Below, piece after piece: positions 7,307 to 16,596 of a stretch of 64,000 bases of DNA; position 1 is the first letter of the stretch, and every line of letters starts with the position of its first letter. The notes beneath the pieces are model-generated. The model did not search any database and was not told the DNA's origin. It was given only the letters and a program-made list of their open reading frames with translations. A program made the translations under genes and the position numbers. The DNA lies in assembly GCA_964616465.1 (NCBI GenBank), contig CAZTTO010000010.1:62001-126000 (forward strand). Reading direction: 5' to 3'. This DNA comes from JAFLBI01 sp964616465 (GTDB lineage: Bacteria; Bacteroidota; Bacteroidia; Chitinophagales; Chitinophagaceae).

Positions 7307-9430
7307 ATGAATAAGAAAAATCTCATACAACGCGATATATCTTGGTTAAGTTTTAATGCGAGGGTACTTCAAGAAGCCAATGACCCTAGTGTACCTCTAG
7401 CACAAAGAATTAGGTTTCTTGGAATATTTAGTAATAATTCAGATGAATTTTTTCGTGTACGTGTTGCAACCCTTAAGAGAATGGTTGAGTTTGCAGAAAA
7501 AAGACGTAAGCTGAACATGCACATGGAAGATGACCCTCAAGCCATTCTGGATCAAATTCAGACAATTGTTTTACAACAACAAAATGAATTCAACAGAATT
7601 TGGGAAGGCATTTTGAGAGAAATGAAAAAAGAAAAGGTTTTTCTCCTAGATGAAAAACACTTAAATACTGAACAGAAAAAGTTTGTTGCTAAATACTTTG
7701 AAGAAGAAGTTCGATCAAATATTATTCCATTAATGATTGAGTCTTCTCCTACCCTTCCTTATCTCCGAGATAAAAGCTTGTACCTGGGCGTTGTAATGCG
7801 TAAAAAAGATTCTGCATATAGACAAAAATATGCCCTTATTGAAGTCCCCTCTAAAGCGCTCGGTCGTTTTATTTTGCTTCCCGGAAAACCAGGCGAAAAA
7901 AATATTATTCTTCTTGAAGATGTCATTCGCTTTAGTTTACCAACCATATTTTCCTATTTTGGTTATGATTACTTTTCATCTCATGTTTTTAAAGTAACAA
8001 AAGATGCTGAAATTGATTTGGACAGTGATGTATCCTTATCATTTGTAGAGAAAATAGAAAAAGGGCTTAAAAACAGACGAAAAGGCAAACCAGTTCGATT
8101 TGTTTACGATAAAGAAATGGATGCAGGCTTGCTTGAGTTTTTAATTCGCAAATTGAATCTTTCTAGAAAAAGCAATATCATACCTGGCGGACGTATACAT
8201 AATTTCCGCCATTTTATGGACTTTCCATTTCACCTAATATCTTCTCCTCCAAGAAAAAAACCTTTTGTACATCCATTGTTACATCACCAAAGAAGGGTTA
8301 CCGATGTTATTTTACAACAAGATGTAATGCTTCATTTTCCATACCACAGCTTTGATCCTGTAATTGATTTACTTCGAGAAGCTGCAATGGATCCAGATGT
8401 ACTATCCATTAAAATTACCGCCTACAGATTGGCCTCTAATTCTAAAATCATTAATGCCCTTATTAATGCTGCTAGAAATGGTAAAGAGGTGATTGTAATG
8501 TTAGAATTAAAAGCAAGATTTGATGAAGAAGCCAATTTAGAATGGAAAACAATATTAGAAGAAGAGGGTGTACAAGTGTTACTGGGTGTACCTCGTATGA
8601 AAATACACGCCAAGCTATGTATTATCAAAAAAAGAATAGGCACAAAAATTTCACAATATGGATTTGTAAGCACGGGAAATCTTCACGAGAAAACAGCTAC
8701 AGTATATGGCGATCATTGCTTACTGACCTCTCAGCGAAATATTATGGCCGACATCAATCGAATTTTTGACTACTTGGCCAACTGGAAAAATGGACTACAA
8801 CCTCTTCGCAATTGTAAAACCTTATTGGTTTGTCCAAATAATATGCGTAGATCATTAGAGGAACTTATTCGCTTTGAAATAAAACAAGCCAAAGCAGGAA
8901 AAGCTTCGGGCATCATTTTGAAAGTGAATTCATTAAGTGATGCCACTTTAATAGATCTATTGATGCAAGCCGCTAAATCTGGCGTACCTGTTCAAATGAT
9001 TGTAAGAGGTATCTTTTGTGCGAAGCCTGAATTGGTATTGGACAAAAAAGCTATATGCAAAGCAATTAGTATTGTCGACGAATATTTGGAACATGCAAGG
9101 GTATTGCTGTTTCATAATGGTGGTAAAGAAAAAATGTACATTTCAAGTGCCGACTGGATGGTGAGAAACTTGGATCATAGAGTTGAAGCGGCCGCTCCAA
9201 TTTTGGACCCAAGTCTAAAAGAGGAACTTAAAGATATTCTTAATATTCAACTTAGTGACAACGTAAAAGCACGCTGTCTAGATGGTAAGCTTTCTAACGA
9301 GTATGTTTCTGGAGCGAGCAGAAAAAAGATCAGATCACAAATTGAAACCTATCAGTACCTTCACCAAAAATCTGTGAAAACCTATCACAGAAAAGAACCG
9401 AAAAAGACAATTAAAAAACAACCTTCGTGA
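7307..9430 (+). CDS. ppk1: Polyphosphate kinase
   Basis: Reversibly polymerises the gamma phosphate of ATP into polyphosphate. The 707-residue protein has the PPK1 order: N-terminal RDISWLSFNARVLQEA, head domain, then two phospholipase-D-like catalytic domains. His434 in KIHAK aligns with the autophosphorylated histidine of E. coli PPK1. STGNLHEKTATVYGD, the MIVRGIFCAKP strand and FHNGG near the end are all intact. Its stop overlaps the GTG of the exopolyphosphatase gene, so synthesis and degradation of polyphosphate are encoded in one transcript. Confidence 0.96.
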   Translation: MNKKNLIQRDISWLSFNARVLQEANDPSVPLAQRIRFLGIFSNNSDEFFRVRVATLKRMVEFAEKRRKLNMHMEDDPQAILDQIQTIVLQQQNEFNRIWEGILREMKKEKVFLLDEKHLNTEQKKFVAKYFEEEVRSNIIPLMIESSPTLPYLRDKSLYLGVVMRKKDSAYRQKYALIEVPSKALGRFILLPGKPGEKNIILLEDVIRFSLPTIFSYFGYDYFSSHVFKVTKDAEIDLDSDVSLSFVEKIEKGLKNRRKGKPVRFVYDKEMDAGLLEFLIRKLNLSRKSNIIPGGRIHNFRHFMDFPFHLISSPPRKKPFVHPLLHHQRRVTDVILQQDVMLHFPYHSFDPVIDLLREAAMDPDVLSIKITAYRLASNSKIINALINAARNGKEVIVMLELKARFDEEANLEWKTILEEEGVQVLLGVPRMKIHAKLCIIKKRIGTKISQYGFVSTGNLHEKTATVYGDHCLLTSQRNIMADINRIFDYLANWKNGLQPLRNCKTLLVCPNNMRRSLEELIRFEIKQAKAGKASGIILKVNSLSDATLIDLLMQAAKSGVPVQMIVRGIFCAKPELVLDKKAICKAISIVDEYLEHARVLLFHNGGKEKMYISSADWMVRNLDHRVEAAAPILDPSLKEELKDILNIQLSDNVKARCLDGKLSNEYVSGASRKKIRSQIETYQYLHQKSVKTYHRKEPKKTIKKQPS

Positions 9431-10311
9431 GACTGGCAGCTATTGATATAGGGAGCAACGCAGCAAGATTACTTATTACCGATGTAATACGTGGCATTGA
9501 TGGGAAACCCCAATTCAATAAAATAAATTTAGTACGTGTTCCTTTAAGACTGGGTTTTGATGTTTTTGAAACTGGTGAGATTTCAAAACAAAAGAGAGGC
9601 ATGATTCTTCAAACCATGAAAGCTTATAGCCACCTCTTAAAAGCTTATGATGTACAAAACATAAAAGCTTGTGCAACCAGTGCCATGCGTGATGCTATCA
9701 ACAGTGAAGATATTATTCGAAAAGTTTGGATGGAAACCGGCATCAGTATTAAAGTTATTTCTGGAGATGAAGAAGCAGCAGTAATTTATGAAAACCATAT
9801 TGCTGAAAATATGGATATTAGCAACAGTTATTTGTACATTGATGTTGGCGGAGGTAGTACTGAAATAACTTTCTTTCATGAAGGAAAAATGAAATACAAG
9901 CGTTCCTTTAATATTGGTACTATTCGATTGCTAAAAAACCAAGTTGAAGAAACTGTTTGGGATGAAATGAAAGAAGCTATCAAACAAAATATTAAATCAA
10001 ACGGTGCTAAAGTAGCAATTGGCTCAGGTGGGAATATCAACAAGGTGTTTTCATTGTCAAAAAAGAAGGAAGGAAAGCCATTGAACTTAGAACTTTTAAA
10101 AGACTATTATAAAGAATTATCATCTTTTAGTATTGAAGAAAGGATTCGCTTATACAAGTTAAGATCAGATCGTGCCGATGTAATTGTTCCAGCACTTCAA
10201 ATTTACATTAACATTATGCGTTGGGCAGATATTGACCTTATTTATGTACCTAAAATTGGCCTTGCCGATGGTTTAATACAAAAACTTTATCAGGAAATCA
10301 TATCCCGATAA
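9427..10311 (+). CDS. ppx: Exopolyphosphatase / Ppx-GppA family phosphatase
   Basis: Removes terminal phosphates from polyphosphate (or hydrolyses pppGpp). The 294-residue protein has the ASKHA-fold phosphate-1 loop AAIDIGSNAARLLI at the N-terminus, the CATSAMRDA segment, the second phosphate loop YIDVGGGSTEITF and the AIGSGGNINKV motif. It is shorter than E. coli Ppx and lacks the C-terminal HD-like region, as is usual for the short form. The GTG start overlaps the ppk1 stop by four bases, supporting a polyphosphate rather than purely pppGpp role. Confidence 0.9.
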   Translation: MRLAAIDIGSNAARLLITDVIRGIDGKPQFNKINLVRVPLRLGFDVFETGEISKQKRGMILQTMKAYSHLLKAYDVQNIKACATSAMRDAINSEDIIRKVWMETGISIKVISGDEEAAVIYENHIAENMDISNSYLYIDVGGGSTEITFFHEGKMKYKRSFNIGTIRLLKNQVEETVWDEMKEAIKQNIKSNGAKVAIGSGGNINKVFSLSKKKEGKPLNLELLKDYYKELSSFSIEERIRLYKLRSDRADVIVPALQIYINIMRWADIDLIYVPKIGLADGLIQKLYQEIISR

Positions 10312-10343
10312 AGAACAGTTACATTTATACTACAATTGAAATC

Positions 10344-11159
10344 ATGAGCGTATATAAAAATATTAAAAAGGTAACTACCAACACGCTTCAAAAAATGAAG
10401 CAGGAGGGTGAAAAAATAAGTATGCTCACTGCTTATGACTTCTCCTTTGCTCGCTTAATTGATCAAGCAGGTATGGATGTTATTCTGGTAGGCGATAGTG
10501 CAGGAAATGTAATGGCTGGTCACGAAACAACTGTTACAGTTACTTTGGAGCAAATGATCTACCATGCTCAATGTGTAGTGAGAGCTGTTAATCGCGCTTT
10601 GATTGTTGTTGATTTGCCTTTTGGATCTTACCAAAGTAACTCAGAAATTGCTTTGGCTTCTGCCATTCGTGTGATGAAAGAAACCGGTTGTCACGCTGTT
10701 AAAATGGAAGGTGGAGAAGAAATTGCTGAGAGTGTTCAAAAAATTGTAAAAGCAGGCATTCCTGTCATGGGGCACGTAGGACTCACACCACAAAGTATTT
10801 ACAAATTTGGAACCTATACTGTAAGAGCTAAAGAAGAAGAGGAAGCAGCTACTTTAAAAAAGGATGTTCAAATTTTACAGGATGCAGGTTGTTTTGCGGT
10901 TGTACTTGAAAAAATCCCTGCAAAACTTTCCTCAGAAGTTACAGCAGCGCTTCGTATTCCAACCATTGGTATTGGTGCGGGAGCACATTGCGATGGTCAG
11001 GTTTTAGTCATGCACGACATGCTTGGCATCAACAACGAATTCAACCCTCGATTCCTCAGAAAATATTTACAACTTGCCACTCAAATAGATGAAGCACTTC
11101 GTCAATATATACAAGATGTTAAGTCGCTTCAATTTCCTAACGAACAAGAATCATATTAA
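10344..11159 (+). CDS. panB: 3-methyl-2-oxobutanoate hydroxymethyltransferase
   Basis: Transfers a hydroxymethyl group to alpha-ketoisovalerate, the first committed step of pantothenate synthesis. The 271-residue product carries the (beta/alpha)8 barrel motifs LTAYDFSFARL, VILVGDSAGNVMAGHETT (metal-binding Asp), VVDLPFGSYQ, VKMEGGEE and MGHVGLTPQ. It is 32 bases downstream of ppx and four bases upstream of the aldehyde dehydrogenase gene, so it may be part of a longer transcript. panC and panD lie about 6 kb away. Confidence 0.96.
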   Translation: MSVYKNIKKVTTNTLQKMKQEGEKISMLTAYDFSFARLIDQAGMDVILVGDSAGNVMAGHETTVTVTLEQMIYHAQCVVRAVNRALIVVDLPFGSYQSNSEIALASAIRVMKETGCHAVKMEGGEEIAESVQKIVKAGIPVMGHVGLTPQSIYKFGTYTVRAKEEEEAATLKKDVQILQDAGCFAVVLEKIPAKLSSEVTAALRIPTIGIGAGAHCDGQVLVMHDMLGINNEFNPRFLRKYLQLATQIDEALRQYIQDVKSLQFPNEQESY

Positions 11160-11163
11160 GGCT

Positions 11164-12687
11164 ATGAATTTTTTACAAGAACTCGGCTTACAAGCTCATC
11201 AAGCTGGAACGGCTACTGGACAAGACTGGTTGAATAGCGAAGAAAACTTATCTTCTTTCTCTCCAGTAGATAACAAAATTATTGGAACTGTTTCTGTTAC
11301 TACTGAGCAACAGTATGAAAAGGTTGTACAGCAATCCTTGCATGCATTTGAAGAATGGCGTATGTGGCCCGCTCCTAAAAGAGGTGAAGTAGTAAGACAA
11401 CTAGGTGAAGAGCTTCGTAAACATAAAGATGCCTTGGGTAAATTAGTTAGCTATGAAATGGGTAAAAGTTTACAGGAAGGATGGGGTGAAGTACAAGAAA
11501 TGATTGACATCTGCGATTTTGCAGTTGGACTATCAAGGCAACTTTACGGACTTACCATGCATAGCGAACGTCCAATGCACCGAATGTATGAGCAATGGCA
11601 TCCATTAGGCATAGTAGGCATTATTTCAGCATTTAATTTTCCTGTTGCAGTATGGAGTTGGAACTCAGCTCTAGCTTGGGTATGTGGCAATGTTTGTATT
11701 TGGAAGCCATCTGAAAAAGCACCTTTATGCGGAATAGCAGTACAAAAAATTACTGAACAAGTTTTTGCTGCAAATGGTGTTCCTGCTGGAGTTTCATGTT
11801 TGATACAAGGCGGCAGAAATTTGGGAGAGAAGTTAAGTCACGATACTCGTATCCCTCTTATTTCAGCTACAGGCTCAACTAGAATGGGCAAAGCTGTTGG
11901 TGCTGCAGTTGGAGCCAGATTAGGTAAAACGATTTTAGAACTAGGTGGAAACAATGCCATAATAATTTCAGAGCATGCCGACTTAGATATGTCGCTTATA
12001 GGAGCAGTGTTTGGTGCAGTAGGAACGGCTGGACAAAGATGTACTTCCACAAGACGATTAATTATTCACAAAAAAGTTTACGAAGCCTTCACCCAAAAAC
12101 TAGTGAAAGCATATAGTCAACTTAAAATCGGTAATCCGCTTGATGCCAACAACCACATTGGGCCACTCATTGATAAAGATGCTGTAGATGCATACTTAAA
12201 AGCTATTAAAGCTTGTAAAGCTGCGGGTGGTAAATTCTTAGTAGAAGGAGGTGTTTGTAAAGGTGAAGGATATGAAAGCGGCTGTTATGTAATGCCTTGT
12301 ATTGCAGAGGTAAAAAATGATTGGGCAATTGTTCAGCATGAAACTTTTGCACCCATTTTATATGTAATGAGTTATGATACAATTGAAGAAGCCATACAAC
12401 TTCAAAACAGTGTGCCTCAAGGATTATCATCGGCAATTATGACCCTCAATATGCGAGAATCAGAATTATTCTTATCACATAAAGGAAGTGATTGCGGCAT
12501 AGCTAATGTAAATATTGGAACCAGTGGTGCAGAAATAGGTGGTGCATTTGGAGGAGAGAAAGAAACTGGCGGAGGAAGGGAAAGCGGAAGTGATGCATGG
12601 AAGGCCTATATGAGGCGCCAAACCAACACCATCAACTGGAGCACAAATCTGCCCTTGGCCCAAGGAATTCAATTTGACTTAGGCTAA
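11164..12687 (+). CDS. ALDH7-type aldehyde dehydrogenase (alpha-aminoadipic semialdehyde / piperideine-6-carboxylate dehydrogenase)
   Basis: Oxidises an aldehyde with NAD(P); the ALDH7 family usually acts on alpha-aminoadipic semialdehyde from lysine breakdown. The 507-residue protein has the general base Glu259 in LELGGNNA and nucleophile Cys293 in GQRCTSTRR. The ALDH7-like tail reads NTINWSTNLPLAQGIQF. The ATG at 11164 gives the usual N-terminus; an earlier in-frame start at 11089 would overlap panB. No lysine-catabolic partner is adjacent, so the substrate is inferred from the family only. Confidence 0.88.
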   Translation: MNFLQELGLQAHQAGTATGQDWLNSEENLSSFSPVDNKIIGTVSVTTEQQYEKVVQQSLHAFEEWRMWPAPKRGEVVRQLGEELRKHKDALGKLVSYEMGKSLQEGWGEVQEMIDICDFAVGLSRQLYGLTMHSERPMHRMYEQWHPLGIVGIISAFNFPVAVWSWNSALAWVCGNVCIWKPSEKAPLCGIAVQKITEQVFAANGVPAGVSCLIQGGRNLGEKLSHDTRIPLISATGSTRMGKAVGAAVGARLGKTILELGGNNAIIISEHADLDMSLIGAVFGAVGTAGQRCTSTRRLIIHKKVYEAFTQKLVKAYSQLKIGNPLDANNHIGPLIDKDAVDAYLKAIKACKAAGGKFLVEGGVCKGEGYESGCYVMPCIAEVKNDWAIVQHETFAPILYVMSYDTIEEAIQLQNSVPQGLSSAIMTLNMRESELFLSHKGSDCGIANVNIGTSGAEIGGAFGGEKETGGGRESGSDAWKAYMRRQTNTINWSTNLPLAQGIQFDLG

Positions 12688-12714
12688 TTGATAAACTTTC
12701 ATTAAAAATTGACG

Positions 12715-12743
12715 AACAAATCCCTCTCCTTGAGGGATTTGTT
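12715..12743 (+). terminator. Hairpin after the ALDH gene
   Basis: A perfect 12-bp stem (12715-12726 with 12732-12743) around a five-base loop lies 28 bases after the dehydrogenase stop. There is no strong T-run directly after it, so it may be a weak terminator or part of the leader of the protease gene. Confidence 0.55.
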
Positions 12744-12777
12744 GCATATTTACGATATCAACTTTACTTGCATGTAC

Positions 12778-14400
12778 ATGAAGAAACTCAGCATTGTTGC
12801 CTTAGGCTTATTTACTGGAATTACAGTATACGCTCAGCCGTCTCCAAAAGGCTGGCACCTATTAGATCCTACAAAAGATGGAATTTTCGGTATTTCATTA
12901 GAAAAAGCACACAAGTTTTTATCTCAAAAAAAAGCACAACCCATTATAGTTGCTGTTTTAGACGGTGGTATTGATACAACCCATGAAGCACTCAAACCTG
13001 TTCTATGGAAAAACCCCAAAGAAATTCCTGGAAATGGCATTGATGATGATGGCAATGGGTATATAGATGATGTGTATGGATGGAATTTTTTAGGTGGGAA
13101 AGATGGCAAAAACGTAGACAAATGCTCTGATGAAAAATCACGCGTATTTCACAACTGGAAAACGAGGTTTAATAATGGCAATATAGACACCAATCTTTTG
13201 TCACCTGCCGACAGAAAAGATTTTAAAACCTGGAAGAGAGCAGAAGCCGAAATGCAATTTTCTAAGGATGAAGAGTTACAAGTCATGTATTTAGATGTAA
13301 CTCTAAAAGCGCTTAAAAAGCACAATGTTGTTTTACAAGAGGCAATGGGAAAAGAAGTTTACAGCCTAAATGAATTAGAAAAATTTAATGGTACAACAAA
13401 ATCAGTGAAAGAGTCAAAAGCTGCGTTTCTGAATATCATGCGAATGCTTGAGATGGAAGCAGAAGAAAAAAACACGTCGGTTATTCAACAAATTGAAGAT
13501 TATGTAGAGGGTAAAAAAAGAAGCTTTGAAGCTTTAGAAAAAGCACCAGAAAATTATAGATTGACTGTTATTGGTGACGACTACTTCAATATTAATGATC
13601 GTTTTTATGGCAATGCAGATGTTATGGGACCTAATGCAATGCATGGCACCCATGTGAGTGGAATTATAGCAGGTAGAACAACAACCAATCAGCCTGCTTA
13701 TGCTGGTATCGCTCCTAACGCAAGCATTATGACGTTAAGAGTTGTTCCAGATGGAGACGAGTATGATAAAGACATAGCACTTGGAATTATTTATGCAGTT
13801 GATAATGGTGCGAAGGTTATAAACATGAGTTTTGGAAAGTCTTATTCACCAGAAAAATATTGGGTGGATAGCGCGGTGGCTTATGCTGAAAAAAAGGATG
13901 TGCTCTTAATTCATGCTGCGGGCAACGAATCCAACGACCTAGATATTAAAGAGAACTATCCGAATGGATACCTTTTAAAACTGGGAAGAAATGCACAAAA
14001 CTTTTTAAATATTGGAGCAAGCGGAGATCCAAAAGTTGCTGGGCCCTACTTAACCGATTTTAGCAATACAGGGTTAAAATCAGTGGATCTATTTGCTCCA
14101 GGGAATAAAATATTTTCCACCCTACCAACTGGTAATGAATATGGACTTCAAAGAGGTACCAGCATGGCTGCACCAGTGGTATCTGGTATTGCTGCTTTAA
14201 TAAGGTCGTATTACCCCCAATTAACTGCTGTTGAAGTAAAAGATATTTTAATGAAGTCAGTTGTTTTTCCTACAACAGATGATGGTGCTATACTTAAAGA
14301 GAAATCAATTACAGGCGGAATAGTAAATGCCTATCAGGCAATCGTTCTTGCTGATCAGATAGCTAGTAAGAAAAAAACAACCGCTCCTAAAAAGAAATAA
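12778..14400 (+). CDS. Exported subtilisin-like serine protease (S8 family)
   Basis: A 540-residue secreted protease. It has a signal peptide (MKKLSIVALGLFTGITVYAQ) and the catalytic triad Asp62 (VAVLDGGID), His292 (HGTHVSG) and Ser462 (GTSMAAP). About 230 residues separate Asp and His, far more than in subtilisin; this insertion is charged and helix-rich and is seen in other Bacteroidota S8 members. The C-terminus is a short Lys-rich tail with no recognisable type IX sorting domain. An ATG six bases upstream is an alternative start. DinB follows three bases after the stop. Confidence 0.88.
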   Translation: MKKLSIVALGLFTGITVYAQPSPKGWHLLDPTKDGIFGISLEKAHKFLSQKKAQPIIVAVLDGGIDTTHEALKPVLWKNPKEIPGNGIDDDGNGYIDDVYGWNFLGGKDGKNVDKCSDEKSRVFHNWKTRFNNGNIDTNLLSPADRKDFKTWKRAEAEMQFSKDEELQVMYLDVTLKALKKHNVVLQEAMGKEVYSLNELEKFNGTTKSVKESKAAFLNIMRMLEMEAEEKNTSVIQQIEDYVEGKKRSFEALEKAPENYRLTVIGDDYFNINDRFYGNADVMGPNAMHGTHVSGIIAGRTTTNQPAYAGIAPNASIMTLRVVPDGDEYDKDIALGIIYAVDNGAKVINMSFGKSYSPEKYWVDSAVAYAEKKDVLLIHAAGNESNDLDIKENYPNGYLLKLGRNAQNFLNIGASGDPKVAGPYLTDFSNTGLKSVDLFAPGNKIFSTLPTGNEYGLQRGTSMAAPVVSGIAALIRSYYPQLTAVEVKDILMKSVVFPTTDDGAILKEKSITGGIVNAYQAIVLADQIASKKKTTAPKKK

Positions 14401-14403
14401 TAT

Positions 14404-14922
14404 ATGATTTTAAATAGGCCAGCAAAAGATGAGTACAATCAGTTTTATGATCATTATGTACAACTCGCACAAGGCAATAGCTTAGATGACTTGATTGAAT
14501 TAGGAAATGACATTGTACGTTATTACAATTCAATACCAGAGGTGCTAGGAACATATCGATATGCACCTGACAAATGGATTATCAAACAACTCTTACAACA
14601 TGTTGTAGATACAGAACGAATTTTCGCTTATCGATTATTGTGCATATTCAGAGGTGAACAACAGGCAATACCCGGATTTGATGAAAACTTATATGCCGAT
14701 TCGGGAAATGCTGAACATAGAACTCTTCAAGAAATTCAAGAAGAATTTGCATTAGTGCGCCAATCAACCAATCAGCTTTTAAAAAGCGGTAAGAAGGAAG
14801 ATTTTTCAAAATATTTGATAGCCAGTGGACATAAAATTTCGGGTAGAGCTTTAAGCTTTATCATTTTTGGACACGCTATGCACCATAAAAATATCTTACA
14901 AGAACGTTATGGTATTAAATAG
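14404..14922 (+). CDS. DinB-like family protein
   Basis: A 172-residue four-helix-bundle protein of the DinB/YfiT superfamily, members of which bind a metal and often act as thiol-dependent transferases. The metal ligands are visible in LQHVVDTERIF (His, second helix) and GHAMHHKNIL (His triad in the last helix). The true reaction is unknown. It lies three bases after the protease gene and its end overlaps the convergent lipoprotein gene by eight bases. Confidence 0.85.
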   Translation: MILNRPAKDEYNQFYDHYVQLAQGNSLDDLIELGNDIVRYYNSIPEVLGTYRYAPDKWIIKQLLQHVVDTERIFAYRLLCIFRGEQQAIPGFDENLYADSGNAEHRTLQEIQEEFALVRQSTNQLLKSGKKEDFSKYLIASGHKISGRALSFIIFGHAMHHKNILQERYGIK

Positions 14923-15730
14923 GATACTTCATCAATAAACAATTTGCTTCGTCGCAAATTAGTTTACTTAAAACAGGATCTTTCAAAACGTCTTCTATAA
15001 GTATTTTCTTTCTATTGACCTTCATCATAGGATAAACTAATCGGATACCATGGCTATAATCGACATACCAATTTACATGACCTGTATATAAAGGCTGTAT
15101 GGGTTTACCATTTAATTGATGCCACCCATAAATAGCAACTCTATTTGGTCTTTTATCTTCAAGAACTTTGTTTGAAGAAACCACATCTTTTTTTATTCCT
15201 GCAATTAAACCCCTTCTCCCCTTTCTTTGTCCCTCTATCATTAAATGATGCTGCCATAGTGTTACTGAGCTATCCCGAAAAGCATACATGGGAATAGGTG
15301 CAAGCCGAACACTTGCGTTTAGATAAATCAAGTCAACCATTTTTCTATTTGGCAAAATAAGATTCCATCTATCTGCTAGATATTGCGCTGTCATAGGCGT
15401 TAGAGGAATTCTCACCCAATCATGATTATTACCTATCGACAAATAATCGGGCATGACCCACATTTCAGCTCTATACTTTTTACCAGTAGTGCTATCGGTC
15501 GACTCCCAGGTAACCTTTCGAAATTGACTAAGAAAAGCTGGATAATGACCGCTATCGAACCAGGATTTAGCAAGCTCCTCCCTAAACTTCCAATCTTTTC
15601 CATTGACCTGCTCAAAAAAATAGGTACCCGAATTGCTTTTGCCAATTGAAGAAGAAGGCTTTGGCAAAAATTTTTGTTGACAAGCTGCGAACAGGCTGAC
15701 TGTAAAAAGCGCGTAACAAAATCCTTTCAT
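14915..15730 (-). CDS. Lipoprotein of unknown function
   Basis: A 271-residue protein with a signal peptide ending in the lipobox LFAAC (Cys17). The mature part contains the pattern YRAEMWVMPDYLSIG and VRIPLTPMTAQYLADRWN, GWHQLNGKPIQPLYTGHVNWYVDYSHGIRLV, and ends CDEANCLLM. The conserved-looking HVNWYVDYSHG block (His, Asp, His) suggests an active or binding site, but I do not recognise the family. The start at 15730 was selected for the signal peptide. A terminator separates it from yceI upstream. Confidence 0.65.
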   Translation of the reverse strand: MKGFCYALFTVSLFAACQQKFLPKPSSSIGKSNSGTYFFEQVNGKDWKFREELAKSWFDSGHYPAFLSQFRKVTWESTDSTTGKKYRAEMWVMPDYLSIGNNHDWVRIPLTPMTAQYLADRWNLILPNRKMVDLIYLNASVRLAPIPMYAFRDSSVTLWQHHLMIEGQRKGRRGLIAGIKKDVVSSNKVLEDKRPNRVAIYGWHQLNGKPIQPLYTGHVNWYVDYSHGIRLVYPMMKVNRKKILIEDVLKDPVLSKLICDEANCLLMKYPI

Positions 15731-15740
15731 CTGTCTAAAG

Positions 15741-15772
15741 TAAATAAAAAACCCACCCGAAATTGGGTGGGT
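15741..15772 (-). terminator. Terminator after the YceI gene
   Basis: An 8-bp stem (ACCCACCC at 15751-15758 with GGGTGGGT at 15765-15772). Read on the minus strand, it is followed by a run of six T residues. Confidence 0.88.
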
Positions 15773-15797
15773 CTTATTTGCTAGGGGGGTATTGAAA

Positions 15798-16379
15798 TTA
15801 CTTATTAGCAAATAAGAAAATACTTACTTGAACGTCTTTACTAATGCCACCTTTTGCTACACCATAGTTAATTCCCCAAACAGTTCTATCGATTGAGAAA
15901 TTAGCCTGTGCGAACAAACGCTTATCATCTAAACCACGAACCATTGCTTGTAAAGTAACAGGGGCGGTAATTCCTTTCATAGAAAGGTTTCCACTGATTT
16001 CACAAACATCTTCATTGATATATTTCACGCCAGTAACTGTATAACGAGCCTCTGTATTTACAGAAGTCTCGAAGAAATCTTTATTCTTCAAGTGACCTTC
16101 TAACTTCTCACCACCACCTTCGTCAGTAACTTTCAAAGAGGTCAAATCAATAGTGAACTCTCCACCAGAAATTTTTCCGTTGTTCACCATAACCTGTCCA
16201 CCTTTTAAATTAAAGAAACCAGTATGGTAGCCATTTCCCTTTGTACCTACAAACTCCACTCTTGAAGTTGCAGTTTGAACAGCATAACCATTCTGTAAGC
16301 GTGCAGCTGGCGTTGGAGCCACAAATGCACTACCCACCACCCAGGCAGCAAGTGCCAAAAACATTGTTTTTTTCATCAT
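15798..16379 (-). CDS. YceI family periplasmic lipid-binding protein
   Basis: A 193-residue exported lipocalin-like protein; the family binds polyisoprenoids. It has a signal peptide (MMKKTMFLALAAWVVGSAFVA) followed by the family blocks SRVEFVGTKGNGYHTGFF, GEFTIDLTSLKVTD, HLKNKDFFE, ISGNLSMKGITAPV, and the closing FSIDRTVWGINYG with DVQVSIFLFANK. The ligand is not predictable from sequence. It is monocistronic with its own terminator and diverges from sucC. Confidence 0.92.
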   Translation of the reverse strand: MMKKTMFLALAAWVVGSAFVAPTPAARLQNGYAVQTATSRVEFVGTKGNGYHTGFFNLKGGQVMVNNGKISGGEFTIDLTSLKVTDEGGGEKLEGHLKNKDFFETSVNTEARYTVTGVKYINEDVCEISGNLSMKGITAPVTLQAMVRGLDDKRLFAQANFSIDRTVWGINYGVAKGGISKDVQVSIFLFANK

Positions 16380-16551
16380 ATGTGTTGATTTTTAAAAAAT
16401 GGATGTATCTACATCTATTCTGCAAACATAACGCTTCATTTTAATTTTTGTTCAAAATGGTTGCGAATTTCACATATTATTCATCCACAAAGCCCTCTAA
16501 GTCATATCTAAAAATGGGAAAAATGGATAGTTTTTTAGCATTTCGCTTGAA

Positions 16552-16580
16552 TTGTAAGGGTAGTGTTTCCCTTATCTTCG
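16552..16580 (+). promoter_or_regulatory. Candidate promoter for sucC (TTG-N18-TATCTTCG)
   Basis: TTG at 16552-16554 and TATCTTCG at 16573-16580, 18 bases apart, approximate the Bacteroidota consensus with one mismatch in the -7 box. It ends 16 bases before the sucC ATG. Confidence 0.5.
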
Positions 16581-16596
16581 CAAAAATTTTTCCCAT